A stretch of 64,000 nucleotides of DNA from an uncultured Bacteroidales bacterium (lineage in GTDB: Bacteria; Bacteroidota; Bacteroidia; Bacteroidales; Muribaculaceae): positions 1 through 64,000 of the forward strand of contig CACYAW010000009.1 in NCBI GenBank assembly GCA_902772455.1. Direction: 5' to 3'. A program made the translations under genes and the position numbers. Below are positions 55,403 to 63,252 of the stretch, in pieces. The notes beneath the pieces were generated by a model, which searched no databases, was not told the DNA's origin, and saw only the letters and a program-made list of their open reading frames with translations. Each line of letters opens with the position of its first letter. The first letter of the stretch is position 1.

Positions 55403-56146
55403 ATGTTTGGCAAACTATTCAAGCGCAATAAAGAGCAAGTAAAACTTTTCTACAACACGGATGTGCATTGCCACATCCTTCCAGGTGTGGACCATGGTTC
55501 TCAGTCAATGGAGCAATCATTGGAGATGTTGCGTGCCGAGGCTGCCATGGGTATTAACCGCATCATTCTTACTTCTCATGTGACAGCCATCACATTTGAG
55601 AACACGCGTGAGACATTGATGGACGCTTTCATGAAACTCAAGGACGCCGTGACCGACGAGGGGTTGGACATGGACCTGTACCTGAGTGCAGAGTACCGCA
55701 TGGATGAATATTTTGATAAAGAATATGCCGCCGACCATCTGATTCCCATGCCCGGCAACCACATCCTGCTTGAGAACTCGTTCCAGCAGGAGCTGATGAA
55801 CCTGGACGAATTGCTTTTTGACATGCAGGTCAAGGGCTACCGCACCATTCTGGCTCATCCCGAGCGTTACACCTATTATTCACGCCGCCGCAAGCGTTAC
55901 GAACAGCTGCATAACGCCGGCGCCCGATTCCAGGTCAATATCTTGTCGTTCACCGGTTATTTTGGCGAGGAAGCGCGTGACAGCGCCCTGTGGTTTGTGC
56001 GCAATGGCATGATTGATTATCTGGGCAGCGACATGCACAACCTGAAGCATGCCCACATCATCATGGACTACATCAACTCCAAGGAATGGCGTAAACTGAG
56101 TAAAGAAATCGAACCCACTATCAAAAACGACTTAATCACCATGTGA
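55403..56146 (+). CDS. CpsB/YwqE-type PHP-fold tyrosine phosphatase
   Basis: 247 residues. The PHP metal motif DVHCHILPGVDHGSQ is at residues 20-34, with later ligands in LTSHVTA, LAHPERYTYY and YLGSDMHNLKH. This is the manganese-dependent phosphotyrosine phosphatase class that works with polysaccharide co-polymerase kinases in capsule export. No kinase gene is adjacent. The gene is monocistronic with a terminator right after it. Confidence 0.9.
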   Translation: MFGKLFKRNKEQVKLFYNTDVHCHILPGVDHGSQSMEQSLEMLRAEAAMGINRIILTSHVTAITFENTRETLMDAFMKLKDAVTDEGLDMDLYLSAEYRMDEYFDKEYAADHLIPMPGNHILLENSFQQELMNLDELLFDMQVKGYRTILAHPERYTYYSRRRKRYEQLHNAGARFQVNILSFTGYFGEEARDSALWFVRNGMIDYLGSDMHNLKHAHIIMDYINSKEWRKLSKEIEPTIKNDLITM

Positions 56147-56177
56147 TTTTCGTTTTCTGGTATTGTCACATCATAGC

Positions 56178-56214
56178 CGCGGTGTCATCATGGATGGCAC
56201 CGCGTCATTTTTTT
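56178..56214 (+). terminator. Intrinsic terminator after the CpsB-like gene
   Basis: 12-bp stem with one mismatch (CGCGGTGTCATC / GATGGCACCGCG), 3-nt loop, then TCA and seven T. Confidence 0.88.
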
Positions 56215-56248
56215 AGGATTAGGCTGGAGTTAGTGTGTTCACATGCCA

Positions 56249-57169
56249 TTAATTGCCATTAATGGCACTCTTGACCTGAGCCATGTTGCTGCGTGAGACG
56301 GGAAGGCTGTCATTGCAGTGCTTGATGAGCAGCTGCATGGTGCCTGAGCGTGTGATGATCTGTTCCACTTGACCCAGGTTGACCAGGAAAGCGCGGTGAC
56401 AGCGCACGACAGTGGTGTAGTCCCGCAATTCTTCTTCGATCTGCTTGGATGTGGCGCGCAGCATGTCGGTGTGCACCTGTCCGTCTTCCATCCGGTAAAC
56501 TTTCACGTAGTTGCCCACTGCTTCTATATATAATAGGTCAGAAATCTGTAATGTCACCGTCTCGCTGGTGGTTCCGGTAAGGGTGATCGTTGATGGCGGT
56601 TGGGGGGCGGCGTCAGTTGATTGGGCAGGTGCGTCGGGTTCGCTGGATATGGCGGCTTTGGCTCGCTGTTCGGTTTCTTCCTGCAAGCGCTTGAGGTGTT
56701 CGTTCAATTGCCGTGTCTCTTCGAGCTCGGCGGCCAGGTAGCGGCTGCGGAACTTGAATCGCCAGTACAGGCCGATGGCGAAAGAGCCGAAAGCGATAAT
56801 GAGCAGTGTCTCAAAAAAGTTGCTCCACGACAAAACATTACCAGGTACCAGGTCGCTCATCACGAAATGGCGGTAAAGGCATATCAGCAGCGAGATCAGC
56901 GGAGTATTGATGAGTTGGAACCACAGGTTGCGGCTGATGATGTAATCGACACCGCGTTCGAGAGATCTGGGTTTTCTGATCACATACTTCAAGATGCCCT
57001 CGGTCAACAAGCAGCTCAAAGTGCCCAACAGGAATATCGCCAACAGGTGGGCCAGACCCATCCATTGCCATGCTTCGAGTCCAAAGGGTTTGAAAACCGC
57101 TAGCGCCAGCACGATGAAAGCAATGCTGATGACGCGGGTCTTGATTGTGTCTTTTTGTCCTTCACTCAT
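56249..57169 (-). CDS. Membrane-anchored LytTR transcription regulator
   Basis: 306 residues from the ATG at 57169, which lies just after the promoter. Four membrane helices (residues about 10-140) are followed by a coiled coil (AELEETRQLNEHLKRLQEETEQ) and a Ser/Pro linker. The C-terminal LytTR DNA-binding domain (residues about 205-300) has DLLYIEAVGNYVKVY, VVRCHRAFLVNLGQV and the final LPVSRSNMAQVKSAI. There is no receiver domain, so it is a one-component sensor-regulator. It is divergent from the LiaF-like gene, its probable target. Confidence 0.88.
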   Translation of the reverse strand: MSEGQKDTIKTRVISIAFIVLALAVFKPFGLEAWQWMGLAHLLAIFLLGTLSCLLTEGILKYVIRKPRSLERGVDYIISRNLWFQLINTPLISLLICLYRHFVMSDLVPGNVLSWSNFFETLLIIAFGSFAIGLYWRFKFRSRYLAAELEETRQLNEHLKRLQEETEQRAKAAISSEPDAPAQSTDAAPQPPSTITLTGTTSETVTLQISDLLYIEAVGNYVKVYRMEDGQVHTDMLRATSKQIEEELRDYTTVVRCHRAFLVNLGQVEQIITRSGTMQLLIKHCNDSLPVSRSNMAQVKSAINGN

Positions 57170-57177
57170 AGGTCTTG

Positions 57178-57208
57178 CAAAGTTAGTGTAAAAGCGATTA
57201 ACAGGCAA
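57178..57208 (-). promoter_or_regulatory. Promoter of the LytTR gene
   Basis: TTG (57206-57208), 20-nt spacer, TAACTTTG (57178-57185), only 8 nt from the ATG. Confidence 0.65.
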
Positions 57209-57211
57209 GCC

Positions 57212-57280
57212 CATTCGTCACAATTATGCATTTTATCCCTCAAGATGTGTCATTCGTCACAATACCATGCAGAATATCCC
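57212..57280. promoter_or_regulatory. 39-bp-spaced direct repeat, candidate LytTR operator
   Basis: CATTCGTCACAAT occurs at 57212-57224 and again at 57251-57263. Both copies continue into a spaced TGCA and TATCCC, so each unit is about 28 bp long. It lies between the divergent LytTR and LiaF-like genes and overlaps the upstream side of the LytTR promoter. LytTR proteins bind direct repeats. Confidence 0.6.
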
Positions 57281-57374
57281 AAAAACTTGTGGAAGTGGCT
57301 ATTTGGCTGGAACTTTGCAATGCTTTAAGCAAAAAGTTTTGGCGAAATAACAACTGATTTCAAGCAATACAATT

Positions 57375-57920
57375 ATGACACGCAGAACAATTATCGGTAT
57401 CATTTTTATCGTGGCTGCCTTGTTGAGACTGGCAGACATGTGGGGCGTCATCCAGTTGAACTGGGAGCATTCCTGGACAGAGTATTTCGGTCCCGTTCTC
57501 CTGCTGTACATTGGTGCTGAACTCATCATTTACAGTTTTAATAAGAATCCGTCTCAGTGGCTCCAGCGTCCTGTTCCCCAAGGAGAGGACGGCAAACGCA
57601 TCAGTTGCGCCGCGCGCTTTGGTGCCGACGCCTACCGCTATCAAGGCGAGGCGTTCCATGGAGCGAGACTCGATGCCTTTTGCGGCGGTCTGCGCCTGGA
57701 CCTGCGTGAAGCTGTCATCAGCGAGGACGAGGAGATAGATGTCCACACCTTTCTGGGCGGTGTCGAACTGTTTGTCCCCAAGCATATCAACGTGCTCGTG
57801 AAGAGTCACAGCTTCATTGGCGGTGTGGGCAACGAGACGGCAGGACGCTCCATTCCCGGTGCTCCTTGTCTCCACATCGTCGCCAGCAACTTTTTGGGTG
57901 GCGTGAGTATCAAAGAATAA
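57375..57920 (+). CDS. LiaF-like membrane protein
   Basis: 181 residues. Two N-terminal membrane helices (residues about 5-50) with a short loop are followed by a soluble beta-helix-like domain with repeated DAFCGGLRLDLREA, IDVHTFLGGVELFVP, VKSHSFIGGVGNE and VASNFLGGVSIKE. These are the repeats of the LiaF C-terminal family linked to envelope-stress regulation. Paired with a divergent membrane LytTR regulator it probably monitors envelope state. It is 34 bp upstream of the outer-membrane receptor gene and likely co-transcribed. Confidence 0.82.
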   Translation: MTRRTIIGIIFIVAALLRLADMWGVIQLNWEHSWTEYFGPVLLLYIGAELIIYSFNKNPSQWLQRPVPQGEDGKRISCAARFGADAYRYQGEAFHGARLDAFCGGLRLDLREAVISEDEEIDVHTFLGGVELFVPKHINVLVKSHSFIGGVGNETAGRSIPGAPCLHIVASNFLGGVSIKE

Positions 57921-57954
57921 GAAACAAAGAACAATCATAATAAAGTATTATATC

Positions 57955-60312
57955 ATGAACAAGATGATTTTAAGATTTGTGGTTTTGATGACTGCACTAT
58001 TAATGGCCGTGACGGCCGTCGCTAAAACGCCGGATGTGACCGGCACAGTACTTGACGAGAATGGCGAGCCCATGCCCTTTGTTAACGTGGTGCTGATCTC
58101 GATGCCCGACTCATCGTTTGTGCAGGGAGCAATGACCGATGACCAGGGCCACTTCCAGATCAGGACACTCAAGAACGACGGCCTGTTGAAGGTGTCGAGC
58201 ATAGGCTACGAGACGCAATACCTAAACCCCGTCGATGGGCTGATTGTCAAGATGAACGAGGCCACACTGATGCTGGGTGAGGTAATCGTCAAGAGCCACT
58301 TGCCCAAGACACGCGTCAAGGGCGAGGCTATGCGCACGACTGTCGAGGGCACCATCCTGGAGAAGGCAGGTACCGTGGCCGATGCACTTGCCCGCGTGCC
58401 GTCGCTGGAGGCCAAGCGCGATGGCGCCGTGACGGTGCTGGGACGCGGCGAGGCCGAGGTGTATATCAATGGCCGCAAGGTGCAGGATGTGAGCGAATTG
58501 TCCCGCCTGCGCTCTGATCAGATACAGCATGTTGATGTCATCCAGAATCCTGGAGCCCGCTATGCTGCCTCGACCAAGGCCGTGGTGCGCATCACCCTCA
58601 AGAAGGCTCAGGGTGACGGCTTTAGTTTCCAAGACAACCTGATGGGCATGTACCAGTATGGCCACACGATTACCAACAACCTGGATGTGAACTACCGCAC
58701 GGGCGGATTTGATATCACTGCCTCGTTCTGGGCGGGCCGCTACGGACACGCCAAGATGCTGCAGGAAAACCAGTTGTCTTATTTTGTGGGCCCTGACCGG
58801 GTCGAGGGGCTTGTTACGCAGGATGGTAAGAACATCTGGAAAGGCCTGTCGCCCCAACTTCAGGTGAATTATGTGGTCAACGATAACCACAGCTTTGGCG
58901 CCTTTTACAAATATGACCGACACCCCAGCGCCGACTTTCGTGACCAATTCATTACCGATAGCTATGTGAATGGCGTCTTCACCGAGCGCTCGGTGAGCGA
59001 CGTCGAGCAGCACGACCGTTTCAGCAAGCACATTTTCAATGCCTATTACAACGGCAAGGTGGGTTCTCTGGGCATTGACCTCAACGTGGACGGCTTGTTT
59101 GACCGCACCGAGACGCCGGGCAGCACCAGCGAGGCAACCGTCCTGGACGGCGTCACCGTCAGCCGCAGCATCGAGAGCAACACCAGCAGCCGCAACAACT
59201 TCTGGGCCTCGAAGCTCATCCTGAGCTATCCCGTTTGGCAGGGCAACCTGTCGGCGGGCGGTGAATACTCCTACAACCACCGCACCGATGCCTACTCGTT
59301 CTCGTCAACGGCAAGTGTTCCCGTCAAGGCCACCGACACCGAGATCAACGAGTCGTCGACGGCAGCATTTGTGGAGTTTGGACGTCGCTTCGGCCTGGTA
59401 TTCGCCCAGGTGGGTCTGCGCTACGAGCACCTGAAGAACGACTACTACAACTTCAATGAGCGTGAAGATGAGGTATGCCGTGACTATGGCGACTGGTTCC
59501 CCACGTTTGTGGTGTCGGCTCCCGTCGGCAAGGTGCAACTGTCGCTGTCCTACCGCCGCGACATCCAGCGCCCCGCCTACAGCAGCCTCACCAGCTCGAC
59601 CGTCTATATCAACCGTTACAGCTACCAGAGCGGCAATCCCTACCTGAAGCCCACCTACACCCACAGCCTGGTCTTCAATGCCGCCTACCAGTGGATGAAC
59701 CTGACGCTGAACTACGCACGCATCAAGGACTCCGAGACGATGTCCACCGAGCCTTATCCCGGGTCCGAGGATCCGCTCATCAGCCTCGTGCATCCCATCA
59801 ACAGCAAGGAGAGCTATAACCGACTGACCATCATGCCGTCGTTGAGGCCCGTGTTTGGTTGCTGGCATCCCACATGGACGGCGATCGCCATCTTCCAGAA
59901 CTACAAGACACCGACCGCCGACGGTTCCATCCTCACGCTGAACCACCCCTATCTGGGATTGACATGGAACAACGACATCGAACTGCCGCACGAGTGGCGC
60001 TTGAATGCCATGATGCAATGGACATCGCGAGGTGACTACGACAACTTCCGCATCACCAAGAGCAGGTTCTACAGCGGCATCGGAGTGCAGAAGGATATCA
60101 GCCTGCAGCACCTTGGCTCACTGACTGTTGACGCGCGTTGCATGGACATCTTCAACACCAGCAAGGCTGGGGCTACCATCTATGGCCCGCGCGAGTTGAC
60201 CACCAGCAATCCTGCCCGCCGCACCCTGGAAGTTCAACAGTGCAGGCAGCAAGTACCGCGGCACTGGCGCCGGCGAGAAGCAGAAGGCACGTATGTAATG
60301 AAACATTATTAA
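57955..60312 (+). CDS. TonB-receptor-like outer-membrane beta-barrel protein with a frameshifted C-terminus
   Basis: 785 residues as read. Signal peptide MNKMILRFVVLMTALLMAVTAVA; carboxypeptidase-like domain (VTGTVLDENGEPMPFVNVVL, residues about 28-110); plug domain (VADALARVPSLEAKRDGAVTVLG ... IQNPGARYAA); then a long barrel. The last 28 residues (VQQCRQQVPRHWRRRE...) do not fit the family. In the +1 frame, 60230-60298 encodes KFNSAGSKYRGTGAGEKQKA followed by RM and a stop, the standard C-terminal motif of these proteins. A deletion near 60229 therefore appears to have removed the link (normally about five residues) and shifted the frame. The final barrel strand is probably lost. Confidence 0.85.
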   Translation: MNKMILRFVVLMTALLMAVTAVAKTPDVTGTVLDENGEPMPFVNVVLISMPDSSFVQGAMTDDQGHFQIRTLKNDGLLKVSSIGYETQYLNPVDGLIVKMNEATLMLGEVIVKSHLPKTRVKGEAMRTTVEGTILEKAGTVADALARVPSLEAKRDGAVTVLGRGEAEVYINGRKVQDVSELSRLRSDQIQHVDVIQNPGARYAASTKAVVRITLKKAQGDGFSFQDNLMGMYQYGHTITNNLDVNYRTGGFDITASFWAGRYGHAKMLQENQLSYFVGPDRVEGLVTQDGKNIWKGLSPQLQVNYVVNDNHSFGAFYKYDRHPSADFRDQFITDSYVNGVFTERSVSDVEQHDRFSKHIFNAYYNGKVGSLGIDLNVDGLFDRTETPGSTSEATVLDGVTVSRSIESNTSSRNNFWASKLILSYPVWQGNLSAGGEYSYNHRTDAYSFSSTASVPVKATDTEINESSTAAFVEFGRRFGLVFAQVGLRYEHLKNDYYNFNEREDEVCRDYGDWFPTFVVSAPVGKVQLSLSYRRDIQRPAYSSLTSSTVYINRYSYQSGNPYLKPTYTHSLVFNAAYQWMNLTLNYARIKDSETMSTEPYPGSEDPLISLVHPINSKESYNRLTIMPSLRPVFGCWHPTWTAIAIFQNYKTPTADGSILTLNHPYLGLTWNNDIELPHEWRLNAMMQWTSRGDYDNFRITKSRFYSGIGVQKDISLQHLGSLTVDARCMDIFNTSKAGATIYGPRELTTSNPARRTLEVQQCRQQVPRHWRRREAEGTYVMKHY
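60230..60298 (+). pseudogene. Out-of-frame native C-terminus of the outer-membrane protein
   Basis: 22 codons in the +1 frame relative to the receptor gene encode the family-typical KYRGTGAG tail with its own stop codon TAA (60296-60298). It shows what the gene end was before the frameshift. Confidence 0.75.
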
Positions 60313-60329
60313 TAATTAACTAGACGATT

Positions 60330-60647
60330 ATGAAAATGAAAGAAATAGTTATCGCGGTGATGCTTGTTCTCGTGATAAACCTAGGCTTAGACAGTTGTAT
60401 CGCCACGCGCGATACAACCAAAATCAACAAAGTGGAAATGGGCATGAACAAAAGTGACATCCAGCACTTGTTGGGAAAACCGCTGTTCAAGAACGCCGAT
60501 GAAACGGGAGAGCAGTGGGGCTACCGCAAGGTGGTCGGCGAGGTGATTGATGCCGAGGAGATGCTGTTTGTCGTCACCTTTAACAACGACGGCAAGGTCG
60601 TTGCCTATCACTCAGCCAAGGAATTCCCGCCCCATCGTCATCCTTGA
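60330..60647 (+). CDS. Small lipoprotein with BamE/SmpA-like fold
   Basis: 105 residues. The signal ends at the lipobox LDSC (Cys23). The body contains VEMGMNKSDIQHLLGKP, the typical SmpA/OmlA turn, and then WGYRKV ... VVTFNNDGKVVAY as in BamE-type proteins. It is half the size of some relatives but within the range for stand-alone BamE-like lipoproteins. It lies 17 bp after the outer-membrane protein and may be co-transcribed. Whether it joins the BAM complex cannot be told. Confidence 0.75.
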   Translation: MKMKEIVIAVMLVLVINLGLDSCIATRDTTKINKVEMGMNKSDIQHLLGKPLFKNADETGEQWGYRKVVGEVIDAEEMLFVVTFNNDGKVVAYHSAKEFPPHRHP

Positions 60648-60668
60648 CGGCTTTTTACAGTGAATGGA

Positions 60669-60699
60669 TTGACATGAACGATAATTCTTTATAACTTTG
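60669..60699 (+). promoter_or_regulatory. Promoter of the zinc-ribbon oxidase gene
   Basis: TTG (60669-60671), 20-nt spacer, TAACTTTG (60692-60699), 28 nt before the ATG at 60728. Confidence 0.7.
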
Positions 60700-60727
60700 T
60701 CGGATAGGATAATAGAATTTAGTAACA

Positions 60728-61453
60728 ATGGAACAGAAATTTTGTCAGAGCTGCGGTATGCCGCTCACCCAGGAACTGCTCGGCACCAATGCCGACGGCA
60801 CTAAGAGCGAGGAGTATTGCATCTATTGCTACAAGGACGGCAAGTTTTTGCAGGACTGCACGATGGACGAGATGATTGAGCACTGCGCTCAGTTTGTCAA
60901 CGAGGTCAACAAGGGCCTGCCGCAACCCATTACTCGGGAGGAATATATCGGTCAAATGAAGATGTACTTCCCCCACTTGAAGCGCTGGCGCAAGGAGATA
61001 ACCATCAATGAGGCTATCCCTGAGAATCCTTCCTTGGCGGGTGTTAAAGACCTGATAGCCAAGATGGCCGACACGTTGCCCGTCACGTTCATCTCGTCGG
61101 TAGATGAGGAGGGTTTCCCTTGCACCAAGGCCATGCTGTCGCCTCGTGTGCGTGAGGGCATCAAGACGTTCTACTTTACGACCAACACGTTCTCCCTGCG
61201 TGTGGCCCATTACAAGGCCAATCCCAAAGCATCCATTTATTTCTGCGATGCCGACGGATTCAGGGGCATGATGCTGCGTGGCACTATGGAGGTGCTGACC
61301 GATGCTGCCAGCAAGGAGATGATCTGGCGGGAAGGTGACACCGAATACTACCCCGGCGGCGTTACCGATCCCAACTATTGCGTGCTGAAGTTCACGGCAA
61401 CCGATGGCCGTTTCTACAGCGACTTCTATCCCCGCAGCTTTGTACTGGAATGA
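60728..61453 (+). CDS. Zinc-ribbon fused to a pyridoxamine-5'-phosphate-oxidase-like domain
   Basis: 241 residues. Residues 1-85 are a putative zinc ribbon (FCQSCGMPL at 5-13 and YCIYCYKDGKFLQDC further on, two CxxC pairs) with the trailing helix TMDEMIEHCAQFVNEVNK. Residues about 95-241 are a split-barrel flavin-type domain (VTFISSVDEEGFPCTKAM, KTFYFTTNTFSLRVAHYKANPKASIYF) like general-stress PNPOx-family proteins. Substrate unknown. Its ribbon is nearly identical to the C-terminal ribbon of the GNAT gene at 62170. The next gene overlaps its end (ATGA). Confidence 0.85.
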   Translation: MEQKFCQSCGMPLTQELLGTNADGTKSEEYCIYCYKDGKFLQDCTMDEMIEHCAQFVNEVNKGLPQPITREEYIGQMKMYFPHLKRWRKEITINEAIPENPSLAGVKDLIAKMADTLPVTFISSVDEEGFPCTKAMLSPRVREGIKTFYFTTNTFSLRVAHYKANPKASIYFCDADGFRGMMLRGTMEVLTDAASKEMIWREGDTEYYPGGVTDPNYCVLKFTATDGRFYSDFYPRSFVLE

Positions 61454-62067
61454 AACAGGAAATCAATCCTAAGGACACGAATCGGGCCTTGGCATTCGAG
61501 TTGTGGATGAAATCACCCATGCCGATGGTGACGCTCACCAAGACCCTTGACGTGACCCGCATTTACAGGATGAGCCGACAAAGGAGCTTAAAATTCAACA
61601 TGCTCCTTTGTTGGTGCATCGGCAAGGCTGCTTCACGGATTGAGGAGTTTTACATGTTGCCCCAGCACGGGAAAATGTACAAATACGACCGTATGGCCAT
61701 CAATGTGATTGTGAACAATATTAACGGCGGGATCAGCTCATGCGACATTCCATTTACCGATGATTTGGATGAGTTCAGCACCAATTACATCAACTTGACC
61801 CAGTCAGCGAAAAAGAACTGTGAAAGCAGTTTTCAGGAAGACATGATGGTGATAGGGACATCGGCAATGACGGCAACCGAACTGGACGGCATCGTCAACC
61901 AGTACACCGACCAATTCTGCAACCCCATGGTGATGTGGGGCCGTTATCGCAAGAAGTGGCTAAAAGTCTCCCTGCCCATTTCGTTCCAGTTCCATCATGT
62001 CCAGATGGACGGTGGCCACGCTGCACGTTTCCTGGAAGAACTGCAGGAGGTAATAAAAGCCATTTAG
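61450..62067 (+). CDS. Chloramphenicol-acetyltransferase-fold protein
   Basis: 205 residues from the ATG at 61450, translationally coupled to the preceding gene. The catalytic region FQFHHVQMDGGHAARFLEELQ corresponds to the HHxxxDGxH motif of type A CATs, with the catalytic histidine kept. NVIVNNINGG, and the trimer-face strand before it, also fit. The usual Asp/Arg structural pair is not clearly visible. Whether it acetylates chloramphenicol or another CoA-dependent acceptor cannot be decided; many Bacteroidota have such CAT-like genes without known resistance. Confidence 0.82.
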   Translation: MKQEINPKDTNRALAFELWMKSPMPMVTLTKTLDVTRIYRMSRQRSLKFNMLLCWCIGKAASRIEEFYMLPQHGKMYKYDRMAINVIVNNINGGISSCDIPFTDDLDEFSTNYINLTQSAKKNCESSFQEDMMVIGTSAMTATELDGIVNQYTDQFCNPMVMWGRYRKKWLKVSLPISFQFHHVQMDGGHAARFLEELQEVIKAI

Positions 62068-62082
62068 CAATTGCTCCAGTTG

Positions 62083-62114
62083 TTTGGAAGTTATTGCAAC
62101 TGTCAGTAACTTTG
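62083..62114 (+). promoter_or_regulatory. Promoter of the GNAT-zinc-ribbon gene
   Basis: TTTG (62083-62086), 20-nt spacer, TAACTTTG (62107-62114), 55 nt before the ATG. Confidence 0.75.
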
Positions 62115-62169
62115 CTGCAGTAAACTAACAAAGAATATGTAAATCTCAAAATGGTTTAAGGGCTTCATT

Positions 62170-63060
62170 ATGAATATCAGATTAGAACAACCCGAGGATT
62201 ACCGTGAGGTGGAGAACCTCACCCGTGAGTCCTTCTGGAACGTTTATCGTCCAGGTTGCACCGAGCATTACGTGCTCAACCGGTACCGCAGCAATCCCGA
62301 CTTTATCCCCGAGCTCGATCTCGTCATGGAAGAAGGCGGCAGGATTATAGGCCATATCATGTTCTCGAGGGCAGAACTCGTCCTTGATAACGGCACACAT
62401 TGCCCCTCATGGACCTTTGGCCCCATCAGCATCCATCCCGACTATAAGCGCAAGGGCTATGGCCTCAAGTTGCTGAACTATGCGCTGGAAAAGGCCCGTG
62501 AAATGGGCGTCGGTTTCCTGTGCATGGAGGGTAACATCGACTTCTATCGCCATGCGGGCTTCGACTTGGCCAGCAAGATGAAGATTCATTATCACGCCGA
62601 GCCGCGCGATGTCGAGGTGCCTTATTTCCTTGCTCAGGAACTTATCCCCGGTTGGCTGAAAAGCAACGGCATCACCGAGGCGACCTATGGCCCGCCCAAG
62701 GGCTACTTTGTCGCCGACGAGAACCCCGAGGCCTTCGAGGCCTATGAAGCGACATTCCCTGTGAAGGTGAAAGCTTTGCTGCCAGGCCAGCTTCCTCAGT
62801 TCTGCCAAAGTTGTGGCATGCCGCTCATTAAGAATGAGGATTGCGGCACGAATGCTGACGGGAGCACGAACTTTGATTACTGCCAGTACTGCTACAAGGA
62901 CGGCAAGTTCCTGCAGGACTGCACGATGGACGAGATGATTGAGCATTGCGCCCAGTTTATTGACGAGGTCAATAAGCAGATGCCAAAGCCGATGACTAGG
63001 GATGAATACGTCCAGATGATGCAAGGCTTCTTTCCCATGCTGAAACGGTGGAGAAAATGA
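62170..63060 (+). CDS. GNAT N-acetyltransferase fused to a zinc ribbon
   Basis: 296 residues. Residues about 1-170 are a GNAT domain (SWTFGPISIHPDYKRKGYG, the acetyl-CoA loop, then CMEGNIDFYRHAGFDLA). A linker leads to a C-terminal zinc ribbon (residues about 212-296: FCQSCGMPL, YCQYCYKDGKFLQDC, TMDEMIEHCAQF). The ribbon matches the N-terminal ribbon of the gene at 60728, also at the DNA level. The acceptor is unknown. A 30-codon frame overlaps its stop codon. Confidence 0.87.
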   Translation: MNIRLEQPEDYREVENLTRESFWNVYRPGCTEHYVLNRYRSNPDFIPELDLVMEEGGRIIGHIMFSRAELVLDNGTHCPSWTFGPISIHPDYKRKGYGLKLLNYALEKAREMGVGFLCMEGNIDFYRHAGFDLASKMKIHYHAEPRDVEVPYFLAQELIPGWLKSNGITEATYGPPKGYFVADENPEAFEAYEATFPVKVKALLPGQLPQFCQSCGMPLIKNEDCGTNADGSTNFDYCQYCYKDGKFLQDCTMDEMIEHCAQFIDEVNKQMPKPMTRDEYVQMMQGFFPMLKRWRK

Positions 63061-63149
63061 AACGTTGTTTCTTCATAGGCATTGTGGCATGTGTGGCCTG
63101 CTTGACGGCATGGTCCCAGGAGCAGGCAAGGATGCGCAGCAGCGAATGA
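63057..63149 (+). CDS. 30-codon open frame, signal peptide only
   Basis: This frame starts 4 bp inside the GNAT-ribbon gene (ATGA). It encodes MKRCFFIGIVACVACLTAWS followed by ten residues and a TGA. This is a clean Sec signal with almost nothing behind it. It may be the stump of an exported-protein gene lost by deletion, or a very small secreted peptide. Confidence 0.4.
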   Translation: MKRCFFIGIVACVACLTAWSQEQARMRSSE

Positions 63150-63194
63150 AGAATTAGGCAACTGTTAAACTTGTGTTAAATCCATTGTTGATAC

Positions 63195-63227
63195 TTGACT
63201 CGTCCCTTAGGGCATACCATAATTTTG
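63195..63227 (+). promoter_or_regulatory. Promoter of the MerR-family gene
   Basis: TTG (63195-63197), 22-nt spacer, TAATTTTG (63220-63227). A CCCTTAGGG palindrome lies in the spacer, where a MerR-type protein would bind. It is 25 nt before the ATG. Confidence 0.5.
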
Positions 63228-63252
63228 TGGTCGCTTAGCAATATGTCGTACG

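Noticed and set aside
61450..62067. A chloramphenicol resistance gene
   Set aside because: The catalytic His motif is present, but CAT-fold proteins of this type are common in Bacteroidota without known drug activity, so resistance is not claimed.
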